From Aotearoamyces nothofagi (Eukaryota; Ascomycota; Leotiomycetes; Leotiales; Tympanidaceae): DNA of 64,000 nucleotides. Within the stretch, counting starts at the first letter, position 1. Every line of letters begins with the position of its first letter. Positions 47,411-59,000 of this stretch are shown here, piece by piece. The translations under genes and the position numbers were made by a program. Location of the stretch: NCBI GenBank assembly GCA_015345905.1, contig JADDTR010000015.1:124001-188000 (forward strand), given 5' to 3'. Under the pieces are notes generated by a model that made no database searches, was not told the DNA's origin, and was given only the letters and a program-made list of their open reading frames with translations.

Positions 47411-48024
47411 TCGCCTCACACGCACGCCCTCTCTCAGCAGTCGCAGGGCCTCGGCATCCATGTAGATTTTCCCACTCCCGCTGTACAGTACGGCTAGATA
47501 CCGTACTGTACCGTACAGTACTGTGCTGTGCTGTAGGAGAACAGAGGCGCGCAGGAAACCCCCTTCTCGGCCCTGCTCGGCCGGCTCTCTGACATGCAGG
47601 CAGGCGCCTAGGGCCACTACCTGCAGGCTGTCGGGGGCTTGGTTGGCTGGGATGGAAGGGCTGCGCGACCGTGCCAGCCTCGTGTGAGATCTTTGATGAC
47701 CTTATATCACCGCGACATCAAGGATTCCCTAGAAGGGGTCGCACTTCTGTTCTTCGCCATTCCTGCCAGCCCACTACTGTTGCAGCGGTATCAAGCCGGG
47801 CCACTTCTCCTAGAATACATGTGCATTGCATTTATTAACTACCACTTTATATATTATACAGTTCCTCCCTGCCCACTAAACCCCCCCCCTTCCCCCTTAG
47901 ATCAACACTGGCCTACCCCTGTCCACCCATTCGGTGTGCTGGTTCTGCTTTCGCCTCCAAGAACCAACGAGCTGGTCGTTGCCTGTCTCCAGTTTGCAGC
48001 AGTAGACACCCGAAGACCCTTGAA

Positions 48025-51000
48025 TTAACCGAAATATCTTGGCTCGTCAAAGACATGATATCGGTGACCTCGGACTCCCTCGCCCTTGAACATCTGTGGG
48101 AATCGCTCGCCCACAGCGACCGCTTCCTCGTCCACCCTGTGGTTTCTCTCCTCTGCAGTAGCCGCCTCTGCACCTAGCATGAACTTGCCGACCTGGATCT
48201 CTGTATCCGTGATCGTGGACCTGCTGACCCTCGCGTAGCCTATGCGCCTCAGGTTCTTGTATAGGATGTACTCGCACCAACGATCCCAATCGGTCGGATC
48301 TATGTCATGCATTCCAGACTGTTCCGAAACGAAGGTATGGTAGTTGCCTTCAAGTGGCTTCGTCACAAGATAACTGAGCAAGATAGCTGGCCGAGGTGTA
48401 GAACCCATAAGCGCAGCGAGATATTCGCTTTGTAATCTACGGTCTTCCACATCTTCCTCTTGCCCAGAGTGGAAGACGAAGACGTCGACCATCTCCCCAT
48501 AAACATCAAGCGTGGCATGGATCACTGGCGACAACTCGCCAACAGGGCTGGGTAGAAGATGGTGCGTTGAGTTGAGGATAGGGAACTTGGAGAGGAGTGC
48601 ACATCCCCAAGTGTGTTTGTCGGGCCCTGGTCCATGGTCGACATACATTCCGAGGTCTTCTGCCAGAAACTGTGTCGTGTCGCGATTGCCCATGATGATA
48701 CGCTGAAGATCGGATTCCAATAGACCTATAACGTCGATCTCAAGTTCCTTTATAATATCTCTCATGCGACGTTCGCTGCTCCACATATCATTATCGAGAC
48801 TGAAGTGGATCGTCCAGATACCTGCTGTCAAAACCTTGTCATCCTTGTGGTATGGCGTATAATCGTAAGTTGGGAATCGTAGATATGCAATTGCGATTGA
48901 CACCAGTTGTAAGAACCCAAGGATGTAAAGGTAGTATGAGCGCTGATTCCGGGAGTTAAGATAAGCGTTGGCACGTTTGCGCTGAGCTGGGGGGTTTGAT
49001 GATACGGAGGTAAAAACGCCGCATCCAATGAGGATCATGGTTGTCGCCATAATCCAATCAGTATGTTCGCGGACCAAATTTCCACCAGGTACAAACGCAT
49101 AGGCCACCACCCAGACGTGGAAAAGAACCAAGAAGTTGTATATCAAGAAGCCAAGGCCAAACGTGATGGCTGGCGACCTCCGTGAAGCTGAAGCTATGAT
49201 AGGAACAGAGATGGCCATGAGATAGATCGTAATAAGAATCGCGCCAGCGTATCCCGTCCAATGACTATAGGCTGTGACGAGGGCGGCGCCAATGCATCCA
49301 ATTCCATAGAATGTCCAACTTCGGGCTAAATCTTCATGGAACAAGCCAAACAGAAGTCCAGCACCCATAGAAGCAATCGTCAATGCACCATGCGGTGCTG
49401 CGATTGGACCTCTAACAGGGAAACCTTCCCACACCCATGAAATCATAGTGCTGGAATCAGATAACAGTGAATGAAGTGCAAAGAAGAGCCCAGCAATACC
49501 AAAGGCCGAGAGCAGCGATGAGCCTTCCTTTCGCCCTTGAACTGCTAGTTCCCTACCGATAGGAGTATGTCTCGTAGAACGGAGAACAGCAAGAACGGCG
49601 AGAACGAATCCAGTCCCGTTCCAACCACCATTGGCGGCATGAGAAGTAGGCCAGATAGGATTGCTTGTCTGCCATGCGAATTTGACAATGCTGGACATGA
49701 TAAGACCAATTGTCCAGGCAGTGATCTTGGACTCGAGACGACCGGGTTGGTAGCCTTCCGAATACCACGTTGCTGCCCAAGATAAACAGGACATCAAGAC
49801 AGCGAACGCAACGGTAACCAATCTACATAGGGGATCATGGATTAGGTATGCCAATAAGCCAGAAAGGGCGAGCAGATGCGAGATCGTAAGGTGGTTTACT
49901 ATGAGCGAACGTAAAGGCCGAATGGCAAGGCAGAATGGCGAGACCGAGACCATGACTAACACTTCGTACCCAGAAAGGCCCATGTACCATAGTGGGAAAT
50001 CTATGGTTGTTAGCATTGGATATTAAAGGATGAAATAATGACATACACCACAACAGAAGACCGAAAGAAGTTAATATCGACCAGAAAACGAACTATCCAG
50101 AAAATTAGCCTTGAAACGCTGCCTTGTTTATAGGCCTACTTACTCCATTATAAACATCAGCTGCTGCATCTATTGCTTCACTCCAGGAAAATGCTTGGCC
50201 GAAGACATTTGCGACAGGTTTATCCTTTCTGAGGTGTATTGTTAGCGCATTTTTGCGTAGGAAGTCAGGCTGACCTACTCAAGAACTGCACCGGCAACGT
50301 GCTGAGATTTTCTACACCATTATTCTTAGACTTGATCATAAAGTTGTTAAATTGATGAAATCGATAAAACATAATCGTAATCGTACATGCGCTACTTAGG
50401 AAGCCATTGAACGTACCCCTTGCTCAACCCTTTAACATCTCTGACAACCAACTCGAAGGTATCAAAATCTAGAGCTGTAACAGCATCAAAGGCGACGTCA
50501 AACAAAACCAAAGCCCACTCGAAGAAAGCATATGTTGTGTATGCTACATGACGTTAGGTATGTGCTAAAGGTTATAACATCTGGAATACTCACCTCCCGG
50601 AACCTTGTGGACCTTGTGCTGAATAAAGAAGTATATTAAGGGAACTATAGTCCCAAAGAAGGCTCCTGCAAGGCATTTGCGATATTTAATAGCCTTCGCG
50701 TTATTTGGACTCAATGCCAAACAACCAGCAGTCCATGGGATAGTCGCAACCAAGTATGATATCATGAAAACATCATGCCAGTGATGGTCGTCAGTAGAGG
50801 TAACGTATGTCCATCCTCCACAAGTAAGTGTTCGGAATAGGCCCGTGAGAGCTACGAATTTTGGAAGTGTTTGACCCGGTCGCGCTGTCAGAAGATAGAA
50901 CAGGCCGACGAGGGCAAATCGAGCACCTAGCTAATTAGCAAGAGCTCATTGCTTTACGTAGAGGCAAAAGCAGAACCATACCGGACGTAATAGCAATAAA

Positions 51001-51290
51001 GATCATGAAGAATGAGCGTTCGGGATAGCGATCACCGATGGTTGCCGATACTGAGGGGAACCATTCTTGAGGGTAGCCATAGTGTTCATTTTCTACGATC
51101 TTGTGATAATGCAGAGAAACTCCAACAACCAGAGCACTCAGAAATGCAGCTGTGAAAATATTTAGCCCATCTCACCTTCGTCTCATATAAGCCTCGGTCT
51201 CTTACCGTATGCTGCGATCGTATGAGCCCAGGATACCCATTTGCCTGAGAACGCGACAACCACGTCGCCGTCTTTGAATTTAGGAGCCAT
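48025..51290 (-). CDS. CWH43: GPI-anchor lipid remodelling protein Cwh43
   Basis: ER membrane protein that replaces diacylglycerol with ceramide on GPI anchors. Eight exons join in frame to about 950 aa: 51206-51290, 50982-51149, 50594-50926, 50417-50543, 50279-50311, 50144-50228, 50047-50092, 48025-50000. The N-terminal third ([20 protein letters not shown] onward) is the PGAP2-like FRAG1 part with several helices ([20 protein letters not shown]). The middle is a long run of membrane helices of the PGAP2-interacting-protein type. The C-terminal 260 residues form an exonuclease-endonuclease-phosphatase-like domain ([40 protein letters not shown]). This two-part fusion is normal for fungi. The 33- and 46-nt internal exons are supported by phase and consensus splice sites. 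Confidence 0.93.
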
Positions 51291-51593
51291 TGTGTTGTAG
51301 TTGAGAGAGAGGTTTCAACGAAACATCATCCGTAAGATCCGGAGTGACAAAAACAAAAGGAAGATAGGTGACGCGAAAAATGATACGACTTTACAAGCGT
51401 GCAAGCATGCGTTATTGAAGGTATCCAGAAATTACCAACACGTTCGCCCTAGCTAGGAGTGTGTCCTCGGTCCGTGATTGCGCTAAATTTAGACCGGCAG
51501 AATAATCAAACCAGACCGCCTCGATACTTTCCTTGCGGGCCTTATCAGAAAGTTGAAGTTTTAAAGATTGTAACAACTGTGTAAAACTTCAAA
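51291..51593. promoter_or_regulatory. Bidirectional promoter CWH43 / UTP6
   Basis: 303 bp between divergent ATGs. A stretch of A/G-rich sequence lies near 51340-51380. No named site is clear. Confidence 0.5.
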
Positions 51594-52885
51594 ATGTCGG
51601 GCGCAAGTGATAAAGCACGATTTTATTTGGAGCAAGGTGTTCCTCAACTGCAAGAGTTTGAGCAGAAGAAAATCTTCAGCAAGGTTTGTTTCTCCGCCGT
51701 CAAATTTCCCTCGTCCATTTCGTCTATTCTTAGCAGAACGTTCAGGTCACTAATAGTTTTGATCATTAGGAGGAGATTAGAACATTAGTTAAAAAGCGCT
51801 CTGACTTTGAACACAAAGTTCTCGGCCGAGGTTCAAAGCCAGTTGACTTTGCACGGTATGCGGCATGGGAGATAAGTCTCGAACACTTGCGACAAAAGCG
51901 ATGCAAGCGGTTACGAATAAAAGGCAGTTCAGCACACGCAGGCCAAGCCCGAATCTTCTCCATATTCGATCGCGGAACCCGAAAGCATCCCGGAGATGTT
52001 GAGCTATGGATGACATATCTTGAATTTGCGCGAGAAGCAAAGGCGTTCAAGAAGTTCAAGACGGTCTTGACATCGGCCATTAGGTTGCACTGCACAAAAT
52101 CTGCGCTGTGGTTATATGCTGCAAAATGGACGCTGGAGACAGAGGCGGATATGAATGGCGCGAGAAGCTATATGCAAAGAGGCACGAGGTTCTGTACGAG
52201 GAGTAGGGAGCTGTGGATCGAGTACGCCAAGCTGGAGATGATATACCTCGCAAAGATTAGCATGAGGAGGAGGATATTAGGGCTGGACAGCGTCAAGACC
52301 ATAGAGGCTCCAGAGGAAGCGGACGACTCACCGGATGATCCAGGCTTCACGACCTCGGCGGACATGATTGCCATACCGGATTTCAAAGATAGTGCTCTGC
52401 AGCCACGGATGATGAAGGGCGTGGATGTCGACAGCGAGGCCGTGAAAGACCCCATGAACACACCCGCACTCAATGGTGCCATACCACTCGCGATATTCGA
52501 CGACGCAAAAACGCAGCCATTCTACTGCGCCGCCGCCGCCGAAGAGTTCTTCGACATGTTCACGGCCTTCACCCAGGTCGCATGCCAGCCGAAGATCCTG
52601 CAATACGTCGTCGACAGCATGGCGGAACAGTTCCCGGCAGACCCCGCCACCAGCAGCTGCTACATCAGGCAGCCCACCGTCGGCGTCGATCCCACAACAG
52701 CAGATTTCGCAGTCGCATTAGCATCCTCCCTGGACAGGTTCAAGGACGCGGCGGAGAAGACCAGCGACAAGACGCTCCTTGCCACGAAATTGGCACGATG
52801 GCTAGAACCGATGCTGGCTATCGACGGGCTAGATGCAGGGATCCAGAAGGTGCTAGGAGCTGTTCTACGCAGGCTAGAGGGATGA
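51594..52885 (+). CDS. UTP6: U3 snoRNP protein Utp6
   Basis: Component of the small-subunit processome (UtpB module) for 18S rRNA maturation in the nucleolus. Two exons (51594-51683, 51770-52885) give about 401 aa. The N-terminus matches the family closely: ARFYLEQGVPQLQEFEQKKI then FSKEEIRTLVKKRSDFEHKV over the splice, FARYAAWEISLEHLRQKR, then HAT-type helical repeats (HAGQARIFSIFDRGTRKHPG, DVELWMTYLEFAREAKAFKK, ALWLYAAKWTLE, SRELWIEYAKLEMIY). The 3' half is GC-rich and Ala-rich. A U3-associated role is family knowledge. Confidence 0.93.
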
Positions 52886-53558
52886 TTCAGTCAGGATCTT
52901 ATAGAAAAACTTATTCCCAGTTCTACCACACGCAACTGTGCTACCCAAGTGACCACCCCTGCCCCCAGCCCATGCGGCCATGACCGTTCCCCTACCCCGT
53001 CCCATCCCGCCCCCTAAATCCTCACCTGCCAGTCTCCATTTCCACTCTCGCGTCTCCAGAGGTTTCCTGCCGGAGCAGATAGGGAAGCTGGCGTGTTACC
53101 TTACCTCCCCGTTTCGTATCCCCTCGCGTCGTAGCACCTGGGATACTCGCGCGGTGAGAGACAGCCGCTGTGGAGCGGAACAAGGACGAGTTGGCGGGGG
53201 TTTGGGGCATGTCCCCGAGAGAAGAATCGGGCACAGGGATAGCTGAGACGCCTTGGAGTTGGGAGATGATTCTCAGGCTGCGCACGCGGGTCACTACTGA
53301 GCTGATGCAAACCGAAATATAGATATTTCCAAGCTTCTCTACGTGGAATCGTCAACTTAGCCATCTATACAACTGCCCTCTTTCGCTAGCTTCATGTCAC
53401 GGCATTTCGACAAAAGGTAAGCATATGTATAGAATGTCTGTCTATTTGCAATATCCACGATATCTAATATTGCTAGCTACCGATTGCAGCAACGACATTT
53501 TCCCTCCTGTGTGGATCCCGAACGCCAGCCATGCAATCATACCAGGAGTACAGGCCAA
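52886..53558. other. Convergent intergenic space UTP6 / INT6
   Basis: 670 bp, C-rich up to about 53250 then AT-rich. Short open frames have no recognisable content; no repeat or RNA gene is seen. Confidence 0.6.
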
Positions 53559-54975
53559 TTACTTCGCAACAGCCGCACTCAACACTTGTGTCCTGAAGAA
53601 GCCTCCCTTCGTCCTCTCAATAACTTGCTGATACACACTGCTTGGTGGGTGGTTCATAATCACCGTACCCTCCTTGTAATCGATCTTAGCATCCACTCTG
53701 GTATCTCTGATCAAGTTTACAATCCACTTCTCTCCCTCGTCCTGGTCGAGGCCCAATCTTGTGCTTAGATCCTTAATGTCAATTCTCTGATGAATCTTGC
53801 AGTAGCTCTCTGAAATTAAATGTCTTGCAGCCTCGACGAAAGAGTCTGATGCAGCGACGAGGAAGAAATCGCTACGCAGAACCTCCTCTGCCTCACCAAG
53901 CTTCTTCTGTGCCTCCTCGAAATCAAAATCAATATACAGCGCCTTGATGAAGTCCGTGACTGGGTCAGTATATTCGTAGTTCTCTTGCTTGACGATTCGG
54001 ATGATGTCTTTGAGTTGCTTCTGGTACTGGCCAGTGTTGCGAGTACGGCTGCGGTTGGTGATGACAGCTGCAGTCAGGTATCGTAGGACCCAAGGGCAGG
54101 CAGTTTGAATGGTGTTGATGAATGGTGCGGAGAAAAAGAGCTCGCAGATTGTGTCACGCGCGGGCTCGTAGTTGAAGAATGGGAATAGTGCCCAGTGGAT
54201 GAGCCATGTGCGGTGGGTCAACTGTGCTAGTGGGTTGGCAAACAGCTTTGTGTCGATCGACTCCTTGACTTTCTGAACTTCCTCCATTGCTGACTCCCAG
54301 TTTGTGGTGAGAATCTCAGAAGCAAGCTTTCCCCAGGTCGCAGCAGAGACCTTGTCGTTGTCCGTGGAAAGGACTCTGAATTGGTAGAGAAGTTCTGCTG
54401 CTGCGCCATAATTTCCGCAGCTGTATTGGAAATTACCAAAGTCGTACAAGACGTTGACCATTTCGATAGTGACCTATTCTTGTAATCAGCATGTAGTTAA
54501 AATAGATCCGTAACATTCTTCACAAACGTACTTCATGCTCCTTTTTCAGGTACTCCAAGTTAGCAACTTTATCGGCTCTCAAGTTTGTGATGACATCTTC
54601 GTTGCCGAGAAGATCCGTAATCTTTGCACTTTCTTGCTCGTATGCATCCAGTCTATCCAATACCTCCTGCCTCTTTGTCGCAAATTCTTTCGGCGGCTCT
54701 TGCACACCATGGATTTCGCAATATAAGCTCGCCACATAGTCCGTCATGTTCGTCTTCTTCAGCAGCTCGTATTTCGCCTTTGTAATATCTGGTGAAGGCT
54801 CATCTTCTTGATCAGCTACGAATTGCAGTAGAGGAAAGATCAAGTGTCGGTCGAGGTGAGTGACGAGTTTGGGAAGGAGGTCGTTTTCTTTGGCTATCTC
54901 CTCCGGGGTCTTGTGCACTTGTGGGCTGGCACCGTTGAGCAGTTCGCTCGCTGAGGTGGGCTTATTGTCCGCCAT
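53559..54975 (-). CDS. INT6: Translation initiation factor eIF3 subunit e (INT6)
   Basis: PCI-domain subunit of eIF3. Two exons (54532-54975, 53559-54473) give about 452 aa, the usual length. The N-terminus shows [19 protein letters not shown] and [16 protein letters not shown], then [44 protein letters not shown] and the C-terminal PCI region ([35 protein letters not shown]). The intron is 58 nt. It shares a 205-bp divergent promoter with the mitochondrial ribosomal protein gene. Confidence 0.96.
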
Positions 54976-55180
54976 GATTGCGACGATCTGCTGACAGAGA
55001 TGTTATGGTGAACGCGAGGGCAAGATATTCGCGGCGTCGTGGTATGAGTTAAAGATTGTGTGCGGGCAAACTCTTGGCGCGCTTAGCGTCTTATTTTGCT
55101 AGGCTACGGATTTAGCGTCGTCTTCTCGCGACTCCAAAGCTACTTAGGTCCCGGATATACAGGTGGTGCCAGACAGTTGC
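54976..55180. promoter_or_regulatory. Bidirectional promoter INT6 / mL49
   Basis: 205 bp serve two divergent translation genes, one cytosolic and one mitochondrial. No specific factor site is clear. Confidence 0.5.
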
Positions 55181-55687
55181 ATGGCCAGCTCAACTACAAT
55201 GGCCTACTCGCATGTACCGTCGTCGCTCTTTCTGGGCTTTCTGCGGCCTCTGGCCCTTCCCCGTGCGTCAACCTTCCAACGCTTCCTAACAACCGCCTCT
55301 ACCTCCACATCCACTACCAACACCATCTCGTCAAAAGCTTCACCCTCTTCTTCCGAGACTGCAGCACAAACCAAAGCCCCGCTTCCATACCGCGTCATCC
55401 GTACACCATCTCAACAACTCCCCATCTACAATCTTGCGAAGCGCGGCGGCAACCTCAAGCAGACTCGACTACGGAAGATAGAAGGAAATATCAATGTTCT
55501 AAGGACGCAATTGCAAGAGGCTTTAGGGCTGGAGGATAAGGAGATTGTGATCAACCAATTGACGAAGCAAATTATCATAAAGGTATACTGAACGGTATCA
55601 TGTCGCTGCAAACGACGAGCTAATATTTGATTTCAGGGGTGGCGAAAACCTGATGTCGCAAAGTTCTTGGAAGACAGGCAGTTTTGA
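55181..55687 (+). CDS. Mitochondrial large-subunit ribosomal protein mL49 (Img2)
   Basis: Two exons (55181-55582, 55637-55687) give about 150 aa. The first 60 residues are Ser/Thr/Arg-rich without acids, a mitochondrial presequence. The mL49 core follows: LPYRVIRTPSQQLPIYNLAK, GGNLKQTRLRKIEGN, and after the splice GWRKPDVAKFLEDRQF. Start 55181 (MASSTTMAYSH) is chosen; ATG 55199 is also possible. Confidence 0.92.
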
Positions 55688-56048
55688 TGTTCTAGGATGT
55701 TGTAATGTAGGCCATGTTACAAGGCTGCCAATGTGGAAAAATCGTCTGGAAGGGCTGGGCTGGGCTGGGTCAGGCTAAGGACTTGGGGTTAGAGTTAGGG
55801 GAAGCGGATGTTAAGTGAAGCTTCTGTTTTAGACAGCTATGTACACTATTTGACACTTCCATTCATCCAAGAATCAATACCACCAGTTGTACAATACACC
55901 ATTTAAAACCAAGGAAATACGTTAGGCAAAGCACATGCTATGTAACAAGATATCAACTTTAAACGCCATCCTTTCCACGCTGGTATTCCCCTATCCATGC
56001 AATGTCTATGGGATGTGATACACATGAAAGCTGAAGTCGCCTAGACGG
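55688..56048. other. Convergent intergenic space mL49 / SWI1
   Basis: 360 bp. A short (GGGCT)n-like piece (GGGCTGGGCTGGGCTGGG) lies at about 55757-55774. No gene is seen. Confidence 0.6.
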
Positions 56049-59000
56049 CTATATGTCCAATGCCGCATATGCACACAGCTGCTTAATGATTGCGGGTTTT
56101 GGCTGGGCATGTGCTTTCAGCAACAACGCACCGAGAAGGTTCTCCTGCTTAATCATACCATCTGTAGGAGCTGCCCCTGAAGGATCGTCCGGATTCCGTG
56201 CCTTTTCAGTGAGCCGCCTGAGAACAGTTATGCCGCTGAGAGTGATGTGGAGTAGCGCCTCGTCATCTGGGCCGCGTGGAGGTATAGGAGCACCTCGAGC
56301 AGGCGGCTGGGAAGAGGGTTCCGATGCCAGAACTGTTATGAGCCGCAATAAGCTTTGTGCAAATCCGTCCTCAGAGGTTAACCATGATCTGGCCACATTC
56401 AGCTCGAATCCAGGAACCAGATTTGAAATTATCTCGGCGGCAAGCATTCCCTGCATTAGATGAGGCTTTCGCGCATCAACGATCTGCATCATATTACCAC
56501 GCTGCTCGTCAGGTCTATGGCCCGGAATTGGCGAGATTGCTAACGCGAAAGTCTTCGTCAACAAGTCATATGGAGGCGAGGACGTGACATCTGATGCGAA
56601 TATCATCTTGTAGAAAGTGCGATTTGGTTCGTCACGGGCGAGTAACTTTGCCAAGCTGTCGACTGCAGGAGGGAGGTAGCGATGGACGGAAGGATCATAT
56701 GGCGAAAATATTACTTTATCTGAACCTGGCATGTTTGGCGGCGGGCATGGCGCAAAAGCGAGCAGGAAGTGTAATAAGCAGAATGCCTGCTCCTTGCCTG
56801 GGATTTCGACCGTTTGCGCAAGGTTTGAAAGGAACACAATGACGTCTTTCATGAAATCAAGTGTATTGGAATGCGTGCGCAATAGCATGTTTCGGGTCCC
56901 AAGATACCTGACGACTATGCAGAGAAATTTTATAACCAGTTCGTCGGCCAGTAATTGATGGTTTGTTTCGTAAAAGGACAAATTTCGTAGTATGGTTGTG
57001 ATGCAAATCAGGCGTTCAACGGAACGATCGAGTTCGTACTCGAGGGTCCCAAAAGCTGGAGTATCTTGCAGGCCTTCCCGCTCACCCCGACACCCTCGGA
57101 CGACATCTTCATAGGAATTGATCAACATGACATCGGAAACTTCTGCTGCATTCTCAGCAAGTAACTCAACTTGCAGCTCGGCACAATCTATAATCGTTTC
57201 CACAAGGTCCTCACAAGATTTCAGGTCCAATTGCAAACGAGGCTCGACTGATAATGTTGCTAGTGTGTCGAGGGCAAGTCGTACCTCCGAATGAATCCCT
57301 GACTGCAGGCTCATGGTCAAAGCATGTATGTCGATGACCCCAAGTTCCATCACGTTCGGTACATTCGGCTTGTGGTGGACAAGGTCGGCACTCACATCAG
57401 CAATGTTCTGTGGTTTTATGCCGCCCCAAGTATTACTCAACGAACGCACGCGCGGGTCATACATGGGACTAATCTCAAAGTCCTCGTCCTCCTCATCCTC
57501 CCCTTCTCCTTCTTTCGTTAGTTCACCATTTGCGGTTAACATTACGCGCGGAGACTGGAGAGAAAGGCCTCCAGGCTTGCCAGCAGACGCCGGGGAAGGT
57601 ACTGCGAAAGACGAGCCATTCTGAGTTGGCGTCCCGCCAATACTTCGCGGAAGACTGCTGCGAGCATGAGCTTGGGCGTTTGCTTGGTGCTGGTTAGGCA
57701 TTTGTGGCGTCGAGAACCCATTTATAGCGGGTTGTTGTCCAGGAGTCATCTGGGACATCTGTTTTACAGGCGTGCTATGTGTCTGTTGCGGTTGGCCTTG
57801 AGGAGGCTGCTGAACCATAGATTGCGGCGGAGGGCGCTGCATGTACTGCGGCGGCTGGCTCATCTGGACTTGGGGGTTCATCTGCTTCGTCGGTGACATC
57901 TGCGGATGACCACCTCCCATACTGCCCCCAGCATTCTGTTGCATCATTGCTTTTTGGCGCTGCTGTGTAGCGTATGCTTCCTCGAACATCATCAGGTTCC
58001 TTTCGTAGTGACCCTTGATCTGTTGTGGTGCGCTTGGATTTTGCATTGGATTAAACTGCAATGCCTGGGCTACTTGATTCCAGGAATTCCTTTGACTGAC
58101 ATTTCTATAGCCTCCGAACTTGGTAACTGCCATATAGAGCATCACAAGATTGATCTGTCGGTCTCCCACAATGGGATTCATGTCTAATGAAAGGCCCCTG
58201 GACTGCATAAAACTTGTCAGGTGCTTCATGAATTGCTCAGGATTGTTGGGTCGAGCTACAGGTTGCTGAGGTCGCATTCCCTGGGGGTACTGGCCATTTG
58301 CTTGTTGCATTTGTGGCTTCGACATGGTGTTCGGATTCTGGGGCATATTCTGCATCCGTTGAGTGTTCATTAAATTGCCTTGCTGCAACTGCGCCTGCAG
58401 TCGCATCTGATACATCATTTTCTGTTGGTCGATATTCGGTTGCTGCTGCGGTTGCTGTTGCCCTTGATACATCTGAGGCTGTTGCATCTGGGATTGCGGC
58501 ATCTGTGGCGTTGACATTGAGCCAGGAGGCGGAACCGACGATCTGCCTGGGGGGGTCGTGAACGTTTGGTTAAAGTTAGGCCCGAAGTTCGCGTTCTGCA
58601 TATACGGCATCTGTGGAGTATCTATCCGGCTTCCGTGGTCTGACAGCGATGGGGAGCCTTGCCCACCAAATTGCTGGACGGCGGGGGAGAACGGATGAGG
58701 CGATACAGTGGACACTCTCTGGGGACCAGCTCCGGGGCGTAGGTTATTACCCATCACCGGAGACGGAGTCGCATTTGCAGAACCGTTCTGGAGGTGCGAG
58801 TATGGGGTAGGCTGAGATGCATGCTGAACAGGTTGGTTGCTGTTGGGCTGGAAGCCGGGATATTGGCCCTGTTGTGGTGTCTGAGAGCGCGAGTTTGGCA
58901 GCATGCCCGGAGGCTGTCGAGGCGACGTGCCCATGCTATCTTCCCGTGGTCGTGGCCGTTTTGAAGGCACTACAGGGTTGGTCTGATAGACGGGGTTGTT

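Larger units (their letters stand above)
43176..48024. other. Gene-free repeat-rich block between AUR1 and CWH43
   Basis: 4.85 kb with no recognisable gene. Long open frames exist (for example 43889-45217) but are made of tandem-repeat translation and are open in several frames at once, so I reject them. The block holds at least a dozen different micro- and minisatellites, listed separately, plus poly-G/C runs and many TACTG/CAGTA words. GC content is high except for the AT minisatellite at 45607-45730. Confidence 0.75.

Noticed and set aside
46876-47617. Several open frames of 100-230 codons in the repeat block
   Set aside because: They run through GTCT, CAG and GAA-type repeats and overlap one another on both strands.
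43176-48024. Possible LTR or other retroelement in the repeat block
   Set aside because: No long direct terminal repeats, no reverse transcriptase or integrase-like peptide in any frame; only simple repeats.
48025-51290. CWH43 as an unusual fusion
   Set aside because: The PGAP2-like plus C-terminal phosphatase-like arrangement is the normal fungal form.
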